DNA from: DASWTL01 sp035575925
GTDB taxonomy: Bacteria > Bacteroidota > Bacteroidia > Sphingobacteriales > Sphingobacteriaceae
DNA: 64,000 bases
Assembly (NCBI GenBank): GCA_035575925.1
Contig: DATLXK010000023.1
Location: 78,829-142,828 of the forward strand
Direction of reading: 5' to 3'
Shown: positions 55,501 through 63,911 of the stretch, piece after piece
Position numbering within the stretch: the first letter of the stretch is position 1
How the letters are laid out: each line of letters opens with the position of its first letter
The notes under the pieces: generated by a model
Seen by the model: only the letters and a program-made list of their open reading frames with translations
What the model was told of the DNA's origin: nothing
Database searches by the model: none
Position numbers and translations under genes: made by a program

Positions 55501-56184
55501 ACCAACCCTGCCTTTTAAATTCGCTTCTTTACCATTGGCAGCAATTGAGTACAACAATACAAAAGGGAGATCAAGATCAAAAGCTTTTAAGCATTCCAAT
55601 ATAAGTGTAAATGCTTCGTCTGCAGTTCTGGCGTTTACAGTGTTGTCGGCTACGGCACGTAAAATATTTAATCGTCTCTCGGCAAGTGTTTGTTGTGTCA
55701 TTTCTATAACGGGGTGAAACAGCCCGCCTACACCGCCAGATTCATCAAGAATAGGACTGAAAGAGAAAGTGAAAAAAGCTTCTTCCTTATATCCATAGCG
55801 GTCAACAAATACCCGCTGGTTTTCGAGAAAGCGGGTCTGTCCCAAAGAGGCTTCTTCAAATGCCTGTCCAATAACCGGCCAGGCCGAAATCCAGCATTCT
55901 TTAAAATCCTGTCCCATCGACGTAGGATGCATACCGCCGGTTATTGGCAAATAGCCATCGTTATAAATCTGCACTCTATGCAGACCCCAGGCTATGGATA
56001 TGGGAAAATTAGACGCAAGGCATAAGCTTACCGTGGTGCGTAAACTTTGCGGCCAGTTATCAGGTGAACCCAACGGCGTTTTAGACCAATCTTTGGAACG
56101 AATGAGTTTGCCCATTTCGCCGCCACCGGATAAAAATTGAGGTACTGAAGGATCTTCCGTTTGGGGACGTTTTGAACTATTCAT
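52504..56184 (-). CDS. Large hybrid sensor with two complete histidine kinase modules
   Basis: A 1226-residue soluble protein. Order: PAS-like domain (about 20-165), GAF (about 170-335), first HisKA/HATPase (FFSNISHEFRTPLTLM; NLLSNAFKYT; GTGIGLSLVS), receiver (LILSDIMMPVMDG, about 635-750), PAS (about 770-880), PAS (about 890-1005), second HisKA/HATPase (QFISIASHELKTPLTAAKGY; NLLTNAIKYS; GLGIGLFIS). Two full kinase cores in one chain are unusual. The receiver between them could carry phosphate from the first core or gate the second. It ends with FCFKIPL, as kinases of this type do. Confidence 0.92.
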   Translation of the reverse strand: MNSSKRPQTEDPSVPQFLSGGGEMGKLIRSKDWSKTPLGSPDNWPQSLRTTVSLCLASNFPISIAWGLHRVQIYNDGYLPITGGMHPTSMGQDFKECWISAWPVIGQAFEEASLGQTRFLENQRVFVDRYGYKEEAFFTFSFSPILDESGGVGGLFHPVIEMTQQTLAERRLNILRAVADNTVNARTADEAFTLILECLKAFDLDLPFVLLYSIAANGKEANLKGRVGVEMDTPIAPAKINLEEHSSKSWPFTEVIQNRKAVHVEELGEIFGAFDCGPYTERPEQALVFPVTLHGTAQNNYLLVAGVSSRRSLDEKYRVFFDLLTASITNALTKVRAQEDERKKSEALAEIDKAKTVFFSNISHEFRTPLTLMLGSLEELLNKPNGEIAFSDKEAIETSHRNAMRLLRLVNNLLDFSRIEAGKVQAQYQLTDLAKYTTELASNFRSVVEAAGLLFQVKTDTLIQPVYIDKEMWEKIVLNLLSNAFKYTLNGSITISLTTENNQVLLKVKDTGVGIPEAELPKMFQRFHRVQNVVGRTYEGTGIGLSLVSELVKLHGGEIKVQSKEAEGSVFTVSIPTGKAHLPTQHVFEKELDFTASLSDAFIEEATTLIDHKVLTVSGKESFEGHTDAATVLVVDDNADMRAYIKNLLQKQYHVVTANNGKDALHQVKKHSPKLILSDIMMPVMDGIQLLKAVKENIQTQNIPVILLSARAGEESKIEGYETGADDYLVKPFSAKELLARVASQLKLVNLRQATETNVRNLFMQAPAAIGVLRGPQHIYELTNAMYKQLIGNRDVVGKPIRQALPELEGTGIYELLDKVYTTGEPFIANKMPVTLQKENGVLEECILNYTCQASRNETGEINGILVHGVDVTEQVTATQQIEASEKQFRTFADSIQNLAWIANADGWIYWYNQRWYDYTGTTLEDIQGWGWDKVHHPDHIEKVVAFVREAWKKDEAFELTFPMRRHDGEYRWFLTRAYPVKDVIGNIEKWIGTNTDIHYQKTAEQKKDQFISIASHELKTPLTAAKGYLDLLKLTLKEKSGPASLFAGKASDALNRLHNLIKELLDVSVIENGKLDYTVSAFDFNEMMNETIEGIQFVAKNHHIKKFGDLLHQVRGDKYRLQQVIVNLLTNAIKYSPNAKEVLVYVEEKDNMVQVAVKDFGIGMSKQHLDKVFDRYYRVHENALQFQGLGIGLFISYEIIGRHEGRIWVESEPGIGSTFCFKIPL

Positions 56185-56699
56185 GGTTGCCTAAGCTAAT
56201 AAAATTTCAATTTACGAATAAAGCTGAAAATGTCTAAGAAACTCCGCAGATTCAACCCACCAATGCACCTTTGGAAACCTCGGTTTTTAAAAAGTCTTTG
56301 AACAACATTTATAGCCAATAAAACTACAAATTTTAAATAGTTTGAAAAATTATTGTAACTAAATAAGATTGTTTAGTAAAGGATTCAGTTATATTCCTGC
56401 AAAGTGTACCGCACGTGTTATATGGATTTAATAGATGAGGACGAAATCCAACATGGGACAGTTTTATTCAGGGCTTGCAGGATTACAAAGTCCACACATT
56501 TCTTTATGCCATTAATTAACTGGTTACGCAGGGCAATTATTTCCATGATCTTAGCTGACTTATGGTAAAGATTTAACTTTTTACGATAATAAGTTGCCCA
56601 TTCATTAGCACTTCTCCATTCATCTCCTTAAGTAATATAACAGTCTGCTGAATATTATTTATAATAATTCTAATAATTTTGAATTGAAAAATATATAAA
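56185..56699. other. Spacer before the TonB receptor operon
   Basis: About 500 bases without a supported gene. A 50-codon plus-strand frame (56421-56573) matches nothing I know. The last 100 bases are very AT-rich and lead into the promoter below. Confidence 0.5.
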
Positions 56700-56707
56700 T
56701 AACTTTG
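56678..56707 (+). promoter_or_regulatory. Bacteroidota-type promoter of the DUF4856 operon
   Basis: A -33 element TTTG (56678-56681) and a -7 element TAACTTTG (56700-56707), which fits TAnnTTTG exactly, are separated by 18 bases. The start codon is at 56736, leaving an untranslated leader of about 20 bases. The region around the -33 box is rich in AATAATTCTAATAATT-like sequence that could bind a Fur-type repressor, but this is not demonstrated. Confidence 0.75.
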
Positions 56708-56735
56708 CAATCAATAATTAATCTAAATAAAAACA

Positions 56736-57893
56736 ATGATGAAATCACCCTTACAAAAACTAAAACATATCGCTCTGATTGCTGTGATAGTCGGTTCTTT
56801 TTCATCTTGTGAGAGAAATGACGATGAAAAACCTAGTATTCGTACATCTATCAGTTTTACAGCCTTAACACCTACAACTCCTTATGCATCAACTTTTTTA
56901 GATGCAAGCGGACAGACTACTGTAGATTTTACTACAGGAAACATACGCCATAAAATGTTTCAGGCTATTAATGCATACGCAGGAGCCGGAACCACAGTAC
57001 AACTGAGTGCTACCACTTTTAAAAATATGTTTTCAAATACAGGCACTCCATTTACAGGCACATATGCCGAACTAAACGGTACCGGTGTACAATTGCGTAA
57101 TATAGTTGCTTCATCAAAGTCAGCTACAGAAGCCGAGGCTGTTCGTGTAAAAACAGAAACAAATTTTGCTGAAATGGCTGCAATAAGCTTATCATCCGGA
57201 GTAACCGCATCAAATGGTGTGGCTGGTAAATTAGGTTCTCGTTTAGTTGATGCAAAGGGAATGGAAACTGCCCAGATCATTCAAAAGTCGCTGATTGGGG
57301 CTTTGCAGTTAGATTATATTGGAAATGTGTTATTAAATACGGGTTTAGATGCAGACAATTACTCCTTAGTATCCGGTAAAAATTATACTCAGCTGGAACA
57401 GAACTGGGATCAGGCTTATGCTTTATTAACTTTAAATCCAATATATCTTCAAGGTTCAACAGATGCATTGAGAGGTACAACAGAGTTTGCTCTGGGTTCT
57501 TATGTATGGGAATTCAATAAAGCGAATTACGCAAAAATCTATTCTGCATTTTTAAAAGGACGGGCTGCCATAGTGAATAACGACAAAGCCGAATTAAAGG
57601 TACAGGCAAATTTTATCAGAACTCAGTTTGAAACGGCTATTGCTTCTGCAGCAGTAGGATATCTAACTAAATGGGGAACCAGAACAACAGATGCAGACAG
57701 AGCTCATGATATTGGAGAAGGAGTCGGCTTTGTTTATTCACTACGGTTTTGTGCATTAAATGGCGCTGATGCACAATTTTCTGATAACGTAATAGCAGGT
57801 TTATTATCTTCTGCAGGTGGCTTTTGGGATATAACTCCTGCTAAAATTGCAACTGCAACTGCTGCGATTAAAGTTAAATTCAACCTTCCGTAA
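56736..57893 (+). CDS. DUF4856 domain-containing lipoprotein
   Basis: A 385-residue lipoprotein (lipobox FSSC, then acidic ERNDDEK, which fits surface export). DUF4856 begins at about residue 35 (SFTALTPTTPYASTF) and contains AHDIGEGVGFVYSLRF near the C-terminus. The family is confined largely to Bacteroidota and is found with imelysin-like and TonB receptor genes. The function is unproven; a role in binding or reducing a metal or metal complex at the cell surface is an inference from the operon. It opens the operon. Confidence 0.88.
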   Translation: MMKSPLQKLKHIALIAVIVGSFSSCERNDDEKPSIRTSISFTALTPTTPYASTFLDASGQTTVDFTTGNIRHKMFQAINAYAGAGTTVQLSATTFKNMFSNTGTPFTGTYAELNGTGVQLRNIVASSKSATEAEAVRVKTETNFAEMAAISLSSGVTASNGVAGKLGSRLVDAKGMETAQIIQKSLIGALQLDYIGNVLLNTGLDADNYSLVSGKNYTQLEQNWDQAYALLTLNPIYLQGSTDALRGTTEFALGSYVWEFNKANYAKIYSAFLKGRAAIVNNDKAELKVQANFIRTQFETAIASAAVGYLTKWGTRTTDADRAHDIGEGVGFVYSLRFCALNGADAQFSDNVIAGLLSSAGGFWDITPAKIATATAAIKVKFNLP

Positions 57894-58003
57894 CTACACT
57901 ATTAATTTATCGAATCAAGCTTTTAATTTTGCTGTTTAAAATATGTTAATCTTACATAGACAATTACTAATTAAAGAAGTATAGGCTACATATTAATATT
58001 ATC

Positions 58004-58032
58004 AAATGGGTTGACATGTTCGGCCCATTTTT
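58004..58032 (+). terminator. Possible attenuator between DUF4856 and imelysin genes
   Basis: AAATGGG (58004-58010) can pair with CCCATTT (58024-58030), followed by two more T (a run of five in all). The stem is short and weak, so it may lower rather than stop read-through into the imelysin gene. Confidence 0.35.
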
Positions 58033-58044
58033 ATCATTTTAATT

Positions 58045-59196
58045 ATGACACTTTTAAAAGGGAAAAAATTATTTTTCTTGGCATTGATTTTAGGATCTGT
58101 GTGTTTCTATGCCTGCTCAGAAAAGGGAGGACCAGATCCTGAGCAACCAGATACTAAATCTGCTGACAGAAAAGCTATGCTTATTAATATTGCAGACAAT
58201 ATAGTTATCCCTGCTTATGCCAAGTTTAAAGTCAAACTTGATATCATGCTTACAAAATCTACGGCATTTACAACTACGCCTAATCCAACTACATTAATAG
58301 AATTCAGAGCAGCCTGGGTTGATGCGTATATAGAATGGCAGCGAGTAGAATTGTTTGATTTTGGCCCCGGTCAGGTACAGTCTATCCGGTCCTTTTTTAA
58401 TATTTATCCTGCAAGTGAAACGGGCATTGCATCCAATATAGCTACAGGTTCTTCTGTAAATTTAGATGTTCCTGCGGCCTATCCTACACAGGGCTTCCCT
58501 GCTTTAGATTATATGCTCAATGGGCTGGGAAGCACCGATGCTGCCGTCTTATCATTTTATACAACCGCCCCCGACGCTGTCAAAAGAATTGATTATTTAA
58601 AGCGTATCACCGCAAAAATGAATACTGTTTTTACAAAAGTAAATTCAGATTGGAACACCACCTACCGTAATGAATTTGTTAATAAAACCGGAATTGATGC
58701 GAGTTCATCAACATCTGTAATGGTAAATAGTTATGTGTTGAATTTTGAAAGATATATACGTTCCGGAAAATTTGGCATTCCATCCGGAGCTATGTTAAAC
58801 GGAGTAGTTGCTGCCAAAAAAGTGGAGGCCTTTTACAAAAAGGACCTTTCGTTACTATTGGCTAAAGCTGCACAGCAGGCAACGATTGATTTTTTTAACG
58901 GAAAAAGTGTAATTACAGGCGCCGAGGGGCCATCTTTTAAAACGTATTTGGATGTCTTAACCGCTAAAGACAGCAGTACCGGAAGTGCATTAACACAAGT
59001 AATAAATATGCAGTTCTTATCGATCAATCAAAAACTCGGTTCACTCTCAGATAATCTGTCTAATGAAGTGAATACTAATAATCAGGGGATGATTGCTGTA
59101 TATACCGAAATGCAAAAAGCCGTACGATTGCTAAAGGTTGACCTTACCTCTGCCATGAGTATCACAATTTCCTATACGGATAACGATGGAGATTAA
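58045..59196 (+). CDS. Imelysin family lipoprotein
   Basis: A 383-residue lipoprotein (signal ends FYACSEKGG). The imelysin/EfeO-M75 fold is recognised by the repeated helical bundle (FRAAWVDAYIEWQRVELFDFGPG) and the region GFPALDYMLNG, which stands where EfeO-like proteins have GxHxxE. Here His and Glu are replaced (Pro and Asp), as in other Bacteroidota members. Imelysins belong to iron-related systems, but this one has probably lost the classical metal site. It sits between DUF4856 and the HTTM gene. Confidence 0.88.
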   Translation: MTLLKGKKLFFLALILGSVCFYACSEKGGPDPEQPDTKSADRKAMLINIADNIVIPAYAKFKVKLDIMLTKSTAFTTTPNPTTLIEFRAAWVDAYIEWQRVELFDFGPGQVQSIRSFFNIYPASETGIASNIATGSSVNLDVPAAYPTQGFPALDYMLNGLGSTDAAVLSFYTTAPDAVKRIDYLKRITAKMNTVFTKVNSDWNTTYRNEFVNKTGIDASSSTSVMVNSYVLNFERYIRSGKFGIPSGAMLNGVVAAKKVEAFYKKDLSLLLAKAAQQATIDFFNGKSVITGAEGPSFKTYLDVLTAKDSSTGSALTQVINMQFLSINQKLGSLSDNLSNEVNTNNQGMIAVYTEMQKAVRLLKVDLTSAMSITISYTDNDGD

Positions 59197-59221
59197 AGTG
59201 TTAATAATACTGAAATGAATC

Positions 59222-60571
59222 ATGAAAGATTATTTTCAGAAATCTACACACGCTGCACCATTATCTATATTCCGGATTAGCATTGGATTAATGCTGTTGT
59301 TAAGCATCATTCGCTTTTGGCTTAAAGGATGGATTAATACCTTATATATAATACCCACTCATTTTTTTCCTTTTTACGGATTTGAGTTTGTTAAACCTCT
59401 GGGCAGTTATACCTATCTGGCCTTTTTCATTTGTGCTTTGTCTGCTTTTTTGGTAGCAATAGGTCTCTTCTACCGAATTGCAATTACTATATTATTTTTA
59501 AGTTTTTCTTATATAGAGCTTATTGATAAAAGCACCTATTTGAATCATTACTATTTTATTAGTCTGATACTGCTGATGATGATATTCTTGCCTGCCGAGC
59601 GTTATTTTTCTTTGGATGCGTACAGGAAGAAACAGATCCTGGCCGATCATATCCCTCAGTGGTGTATTGATGGCATCAAATTGATGGTGTGCATACTCTA
59701 TTTTTTTTCGGGGCTGGCCAAATTAAATAGCGATTGGATCATGCATGCCCTTCCTTTAAAAATCTGGCTCCCAGCCCGAAACGACATGCCCGTAATAGGT
59801 TTTTTATTTAACTATACCTGGGTAGCCTACCTGTTTAGCTGGGCAGGGTGTTTATATGATCTAACGATAGGATTTTTTTTATGGAATGCTAAGACACGCC
59901 CATGGGCCTATCTCACCGTTATCATTTTTCACGGTCTTACTGCTATTCTTTTTCCTATTGGGATGTTTCCGTATGTAATGATTGTAACCTCACTGGTATT
60001 TTTCTCTCCTGAAGCTCACAAAAAAATTATTGACAAACTAAATACTTGGTTGAAATTACCTTTAGATTCTATAAATCCTCACACAACTTTTAAACACAGA
60101 AGGACGATTCGTAATACATTACTGAGTGCTTTTCTGCTTTTTTTCACTATCCAATTAATGCTGCCATTAAGAGGTCTTTTGTATACAGGTGAACTATTCT
60201 GGACAGAGCAAGGCTATCGCTTTTCATGGCGGGTTATGTTAATGGAGAAAGCAGGTTATGCACAGTTTACTGTAAAAGATTCTTCGGGGAAGTTTGCAGT
60301 GGTGAATAACAATAATTTTTTAAGCCCCTTACAGGAAAAGATGATGTCTACCCAACCGGATATGATTCTGCAGTATGCACATATTCTAAGAGATCATTAC
60401 AAAAAGAAAGATTTCAAATCTCCGCAGGTCTACGTTGATTCATATGTGGCGCTTAATGGCAGGATGGGGAGAGCGATGATAGATCCAAAAACAGACCTGG
60501 CTAAAGAAGAGGAATCATTGAAATCAAAATCATGGATATTACCGTTTAACGATGAAATTAAAGGTTTTTAA
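59222..60571 (+). CDS. HTTM domain membrane protein (gamma-carboxylase-like)
   Basis: A 449-residue inner-membrane protein with about 8-10 hydrophobic segments. The HTTM start is typical: SIFRISIGLMLLLSIIRFW, followed by HFFPFYGFEFVKPLG. It is related to vitamin-K-dependent gamma-glutamyl carboxylases (ILYFFSGLAKLNSDWI; LFPIGMFPYVM). The C-terminal 110 residues are soluble and probably periplasmic (GYRFSWRVMLMEKAGYAQF). The activity of bacterial members is mostly unknown. It is 25 bp after the imelysin gene and overlaps the TonB receptor gene by 20 bp, so they act together. Confidence 0.9.
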   Translation: MKDYFQKSTHAAPLSIFRISIGLMLLLSIIRFWLKGWINTLYIIPTHFFPFYGFEFVKPLGSYTYLAFFICALSAFLVAIGLFYRIAITILFLSFSYIELIDKSTYLNHYYFISLILLMMIFLPAERYFSLDAYRKKQILADHIPQWCIDGIKLMVCILYFFSGLAKLNSDWIMHALPLKIWLPARNDMPVIGFLFNYTWVAYLFSWAGCLYDLTIGFFLWNAKTRPWAYLTVIIFHGLTAILFPIGMFPYVMIVTSLVFFSPEAHKKIIDKLNTWLKLPLDSINPHTTFKHRRTIRNTLLSAFLLFFTIQLMLPLRGLLYTGELFWTEQGYRFSWRVMLMEKAGYAQFTVKDSSGKFAVVNNNNFLSPLQEKMMSTQPDMILQYAHILRDHYKKKDFKSPQVYVDSYVALNGRMGRAMIDPKTDLAKEEESLKSKSWILPFNDEIKGF

Positions 60572-62972
60572 TACGATTTTTTATTGCCTGATCAGTACAG
60601 TAACTTTTGCCCAATATACACTATCAGGTAAAGTGGTGTCCTCAACAGACGGTACTGCATTGAATAATTGTGAAATTTATTTAAATGATAATAAAAGTAA
60701 AATCATCACTAACTCCCGTGGCGAATTTGTTTTTCGCGACTTAAAGAATGGCACTTATACCATAATGGCCCTTTATCCAGGTTATCACCAGATGCAACAA
60801 TCTATTATTATAGCCGATAAAGATGCAACGGTTGTGCTTTCACTTCTACACAACAGTAATGAACTTGCTGAGGTAATAGTAAAAGATAAAAAAACCGATT
60901 TCGGTTTCAGACATTTGCAGGCAGTAGAAAATCTGGCAATTTATGAAGGGAAAAAATCCGAAGTGATAATTCCCGATCAACTGGTTGCCAACCTGGCTAC
61001 CAACAATGCCCGGCAGATTTATTCGCGTGTGGCCGGCTTAAACATTTATGAAAATGATGGAGCTGGTTTACAATTAAGTATCGGGGGACGAGGGTTGGAC
61101 CCTAACCGATCATCCAATTTCAATGTCCGCCAGAACGGGTATGATATAAGCGCTGATGCGCTGGGTTATCCCGAAAGTTATTATACACCTCCTGTTGAAG
61201 CTGTGGGGCAAATTCAAATTGTTAGAGGAGCGGCATCTTTACAATACGGAACACAATTTGGAGGATTGATTAATTTTGTCATGAAAAAGCCTGTTGCCGA
61301 TAAAAAATTAGAGCTGACAGCACGGCAAAGTATAGGTTCATATAATTTTAACAATTCATTTCTCAGCGCCAGCGGAACAGTAAATAAACTAAGCTATTAT
61401 GCTTTTGCACAGTATAAAAAAGGTGAGGGTTGGCGCCCAAATACGAAATTCGAGAATTATAATTTATATGGAAATCTGAATTATCGTTTTACTCAAAAAA
61501 CTACTTTGGGACTGGATGTAACACATATGGATTACCTCGCACAGCAGCCCGGAGGTTTAGACGATCAGATGTTTAAGAGCAATCCGCAACAAAGCAACCG
61601 GGAGCGTAACTGGTTTAAAGTAAACTGGAATTTATTTGCATTACATCTTAATCATAAAATAAATCAGTCTAATGAGGTTAACTTACGGGTGTTTGGTTTA
61701 TCAGCCTACCGGTATTCTGTGGGTTTCAGACCAAACCGTGTCGCCTCGCCGGATGACAATAATGAACGCGATCTGATTAAAGGTGATTTTAAAAATTGGG
61801 GCGCCGAAGCAAGGTATCTTAAACGGTATACCATTAAAAATGCTCCATCCGTATTGTTAATTGGCGGAAGGTATTATCATGGTTTTAACCATAGCGTACA
61901 GGGCCAGGGAAGCAAAGAAAAAGATGCAAATTTCAATTTTGTGAATCCCGATAAGTTTACGGCAAACGATTATGAATTTCCTAATCGTAACGCATCATTC
62001 TTTTTTGAAAACATCTTTAGGTTAAGTGATAAGTTTTCAATTACTCCAGGGTTGCGTTATGAATATATTCATACAAAGACTGACGGCTTTTTTTCTACCA
62101 TATCGTATGATCTCGCCGGAAATATTATCAGTAATGGCCGGAATAATGAAACGCGAGACAGCAAAAGAGGATTTGTACTTGCCGGACTGGGAATAAGCTA
62201 TAAACCAACCAGCCATATCAATCTTTATGGTAATCTGTCCCAGAATTATCGATCGATCACCTTTACGGATATGCGTACAGCCAATCCGTCTTTTACTATT
62301 GATCCAAAGCTGACCGATGAGAAAGGTTTTTCCCTGGATGCAGGAATTAGAAGCGAGCAAACTTCTTTTTATAGTTATGATGTGAGTGCATTTTACCTTA
62401 ATTATAATAATCGAATAGGTGAAATTCAGTATTACGATGTGAATAACAGAGTGCTTCGCCAACGTACCAACATTGGCCAGGCCATTATTATGGGAATTGA
62501 AACGTATGCAGAAGCAGATTTTTTACATCTTTTAAGTCCTGATAAAGAAAACTGGAGCGCTGTTCTATTTTCAAATGTTGCATTTATACATTCTAACTAT
62601 AAAGCTAGCGGCATTCCGGGAGTTAAAGGCAAAGAAGTAGAATTCGTTCCTGATTTGAATATGAAAACAGGATTGCGGCTGGGATATAAAAATCTGAAGG
62701 CATCATTACAATATACTCACCTTTCCGAGCAGTATACAGATGCAAGCAATGCAACAGAAGGCGGGCTTTCTGGCGTTATTGGGATAATTCCTGCCTATTC
62801 TGTCTGGGATGCAAGTCTGTCGTACCAATTTAAAAAATTCAGATTGGAAGGAAACAGCAATAACATGTTAAATAAAATTTATTATACACGCAGGGCCACA
62901 GGCTACCCCGGACCAGGCATCTTACCATCGGATAACAGGAGCTTTTACATTACCTTGCAAATCAAAATTTAA
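60552..62972 (+). CDS. FecA-like TonB-dependent receptor
   Basis: An 806-residue outer-membrane transporter. The signal peptide ends at TFAQ (about residue 20). A carboxypeptidase-like beta domain (about 23-110) precedes the plug (about 130-250; SIGGRGLDPNRSSNFNVRQN, then VEAVGQIQIVRGAASLQYG) and the barrel, which ends in an aromatic-rich strand (SFYITLQIKI). It differs from SusC (no STN or GYG signature) and is like FecA/ferric siderophore receptors, so a metal chelate is the probable cargo. It is the last gene of the operon. Confidence 0.93.
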   Translation: MKLKVFNTIFYCLISTVTFAQYTLSGKVVSSTDGTALNNCEIYLNDNKSKIITNSRGEFVFRDLKNGTYTIMALYPGYHQMQQSIIIADKDATVVLSLLHNSNELAEVIVKDKKTDFGFRHLQAVENLAIYEGKKSEVIIPDQLVANLATNNARQIYSRVAGLNIYENDGAGLQLSIGGRGLDPNRSSNFNVRQNGYDISADALGYPESYYTPPVEAVGQIQIVRGAASLQYGTQFGGLINFVMKKPVADKKLELTARQSIGSYNFNNSFLSASGTVNKLSYYAFAQYKKGEGWRPNTKFENYNLYGNLNYRFTQKTTLGLDVTHMDYLAQQPGGLDDQMFKSNPQQSNRERNWFKVNWNLFALHLNHKINQSNEVNLRVFGLSAYRYSVGFRPNRVASPDDNNERDLIKGDFKNWGAEARYLKRYTIKNAPSVLLIGGRYYHGFNHSVQGQGSKEKDANFNFVNPDKFTANDYEFPNRNASFFFENIFRLSDKFSITPGLRYEYIHTKTDGFFSTISYDLAGNIISNGRNNETRDSKRGFVLAGLGISYKPTSHINLYGNLSQNYRSITFTDMRTANPSFTIDPKLTDEKGFSLDAGIRSEQTSFYSYDVSAFYLNYNNRIGEIQYYDVNNRVLRQRTNIGQAIIMGIETYAEADFLHLLSPDKENWSAVLFSNVAFIHSNYKASGIPGVKGKEVEFVPDLNMKTGLRLGYKNLKASLQYTHLSEQYTDASNATEGGLSGVIGIIPAYSVWDASLSYQFKKFRLEGNSNNMLNKIYYTRRATGYPGPGILPSDNRSFYITLQIKI

Positions 62973-62984
62973 TAATGTAGTGCT

Positions 62985-63197
62985 TGGTCCTTCAAACAAA
63001 AAAATTATTGGATACCGGTTAGTTGTTTCATTATAATCTTTAGGAAGGCTTACCCAATATTTCCTGATCGTTGGGATCATTTTGGGCGGCATTTCATAAT
63101 CTTTGGGTTGTTGATAGCTCATTAATTCTTGAGCTTTTACATCTGTAAGCCAGAATATAAGGACAGTGAAGATAATTTTTAAAGATAGATTTCTCAT
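62985..63197 (-). pseudogene. N-terminal fragment of an exported esterase
   Basis: The first 70 residues are those of a secreted alpha/beta hydrolase of the Fes/IroE or feruloyl-esterase kind: signal peptide (ends DVKAQ), then TIRKYWVSLPKDYNETTNRY and PIIFLFEG. The match stops there, before the catalytic Ser, and the frame runs on into the end of the TonB receptor gene as unrelated sequence. The gene is truncated. Confidence 0.68.
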
Positions 63198-63911
63198 TTT
63201 TTTGGCAAAATAATAAATCTTTATCGAACTAATTGTGATATCTAAACAGTATGAGCAAACGGAAACTAAAATTATACGGCCATCGACTAACTTACTTATC
63301 GTTTTAAAAACTTTCCTGCGGAGAATTTTCAGTATTGAGAAACCAAAATCCTGTAAAGTTTTTCTAGTTGAAACTTAAAAATATAGAGCAGACAAAACCC
63401 CAGTTCAAATTGATTCGGGATTTTACAATTAAATGAGCAATTACAAGGGCCTAGAACACGAAATCAATAGATTCTGAGTCTACTTCCTCTACTCATCCGA
63501 AATAGGGATTAAATTGTATTTTCGATGTTTTTTTTAAAATTTCAAAACTTTGCTTCGTCACTCATCGTTGCGAGTCTTTTTGATAGAAGGTCTTTGAAAT
63601 ACAACTGGTTCGACCTTTGTACATCCGGGTCACCCCCGCCGGAGATCGAACCAAAAACCTCATTTCAATGCAATGGGGCAATATTTAAAAATTACCATAA
63701 AGCAAAAACCCTCTCTACGGTGTCGTAAAGAGGGCTAGTACCCAGCGCCGGAGTACATTTATCTTTTGTATTTTTGCTCATAATTGTACATATGTGTGCA
63801 TATATGTATTTAAATGCAGATTATATTTTAAAATAGATTAAGGCAAATTAAACTAAATGATTGAATTAGGCACTTTTTTAATATTATAATTATGCTTAAA
63901 TTGCTAAGAAA
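63198..63911. other. Non-coding region with orphan hairpins
   Basis: No intact gene is supported. An inverted repeat TGGTTCGA (63606-63613) / TCGAACCA (63646-63653) encloses a GC-rich core, and a terminator follows at 63704-63734. A short plus-strand frame at 63525-63728 crosses both hairpins and looks spurious. The left end of the insertion sequence probably lies in the last 150 bases, but I could not place it. Confidence 0.5.
63704..63734 (-). terminator. Orphan rho-independent terminator (minus strand)
   Basis: CCCTCT.TACG (63709-63719) pairs with CGTA.AGAGGG (63724-63734) around a 4-base loop, followed on the minus strand by five T (complement of 63704-63708). No minus-strand gene lies between it and the transposase, so the gene it served is lost or is a short RNA. 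Confidence 0.65.

Noticed and set aside
63525..63728. Plus-strand frame of 67 codons near the right end
   Set aside because: It crosses an inverted repeat and a terminator and matches no protein pattern.
63750..63911. Left terminal inverted repeat of the IS1595-type element
   Set aside because: Several AT-rich candidates exist, but without the right end the true terminus and target duplication cannot be fixed.
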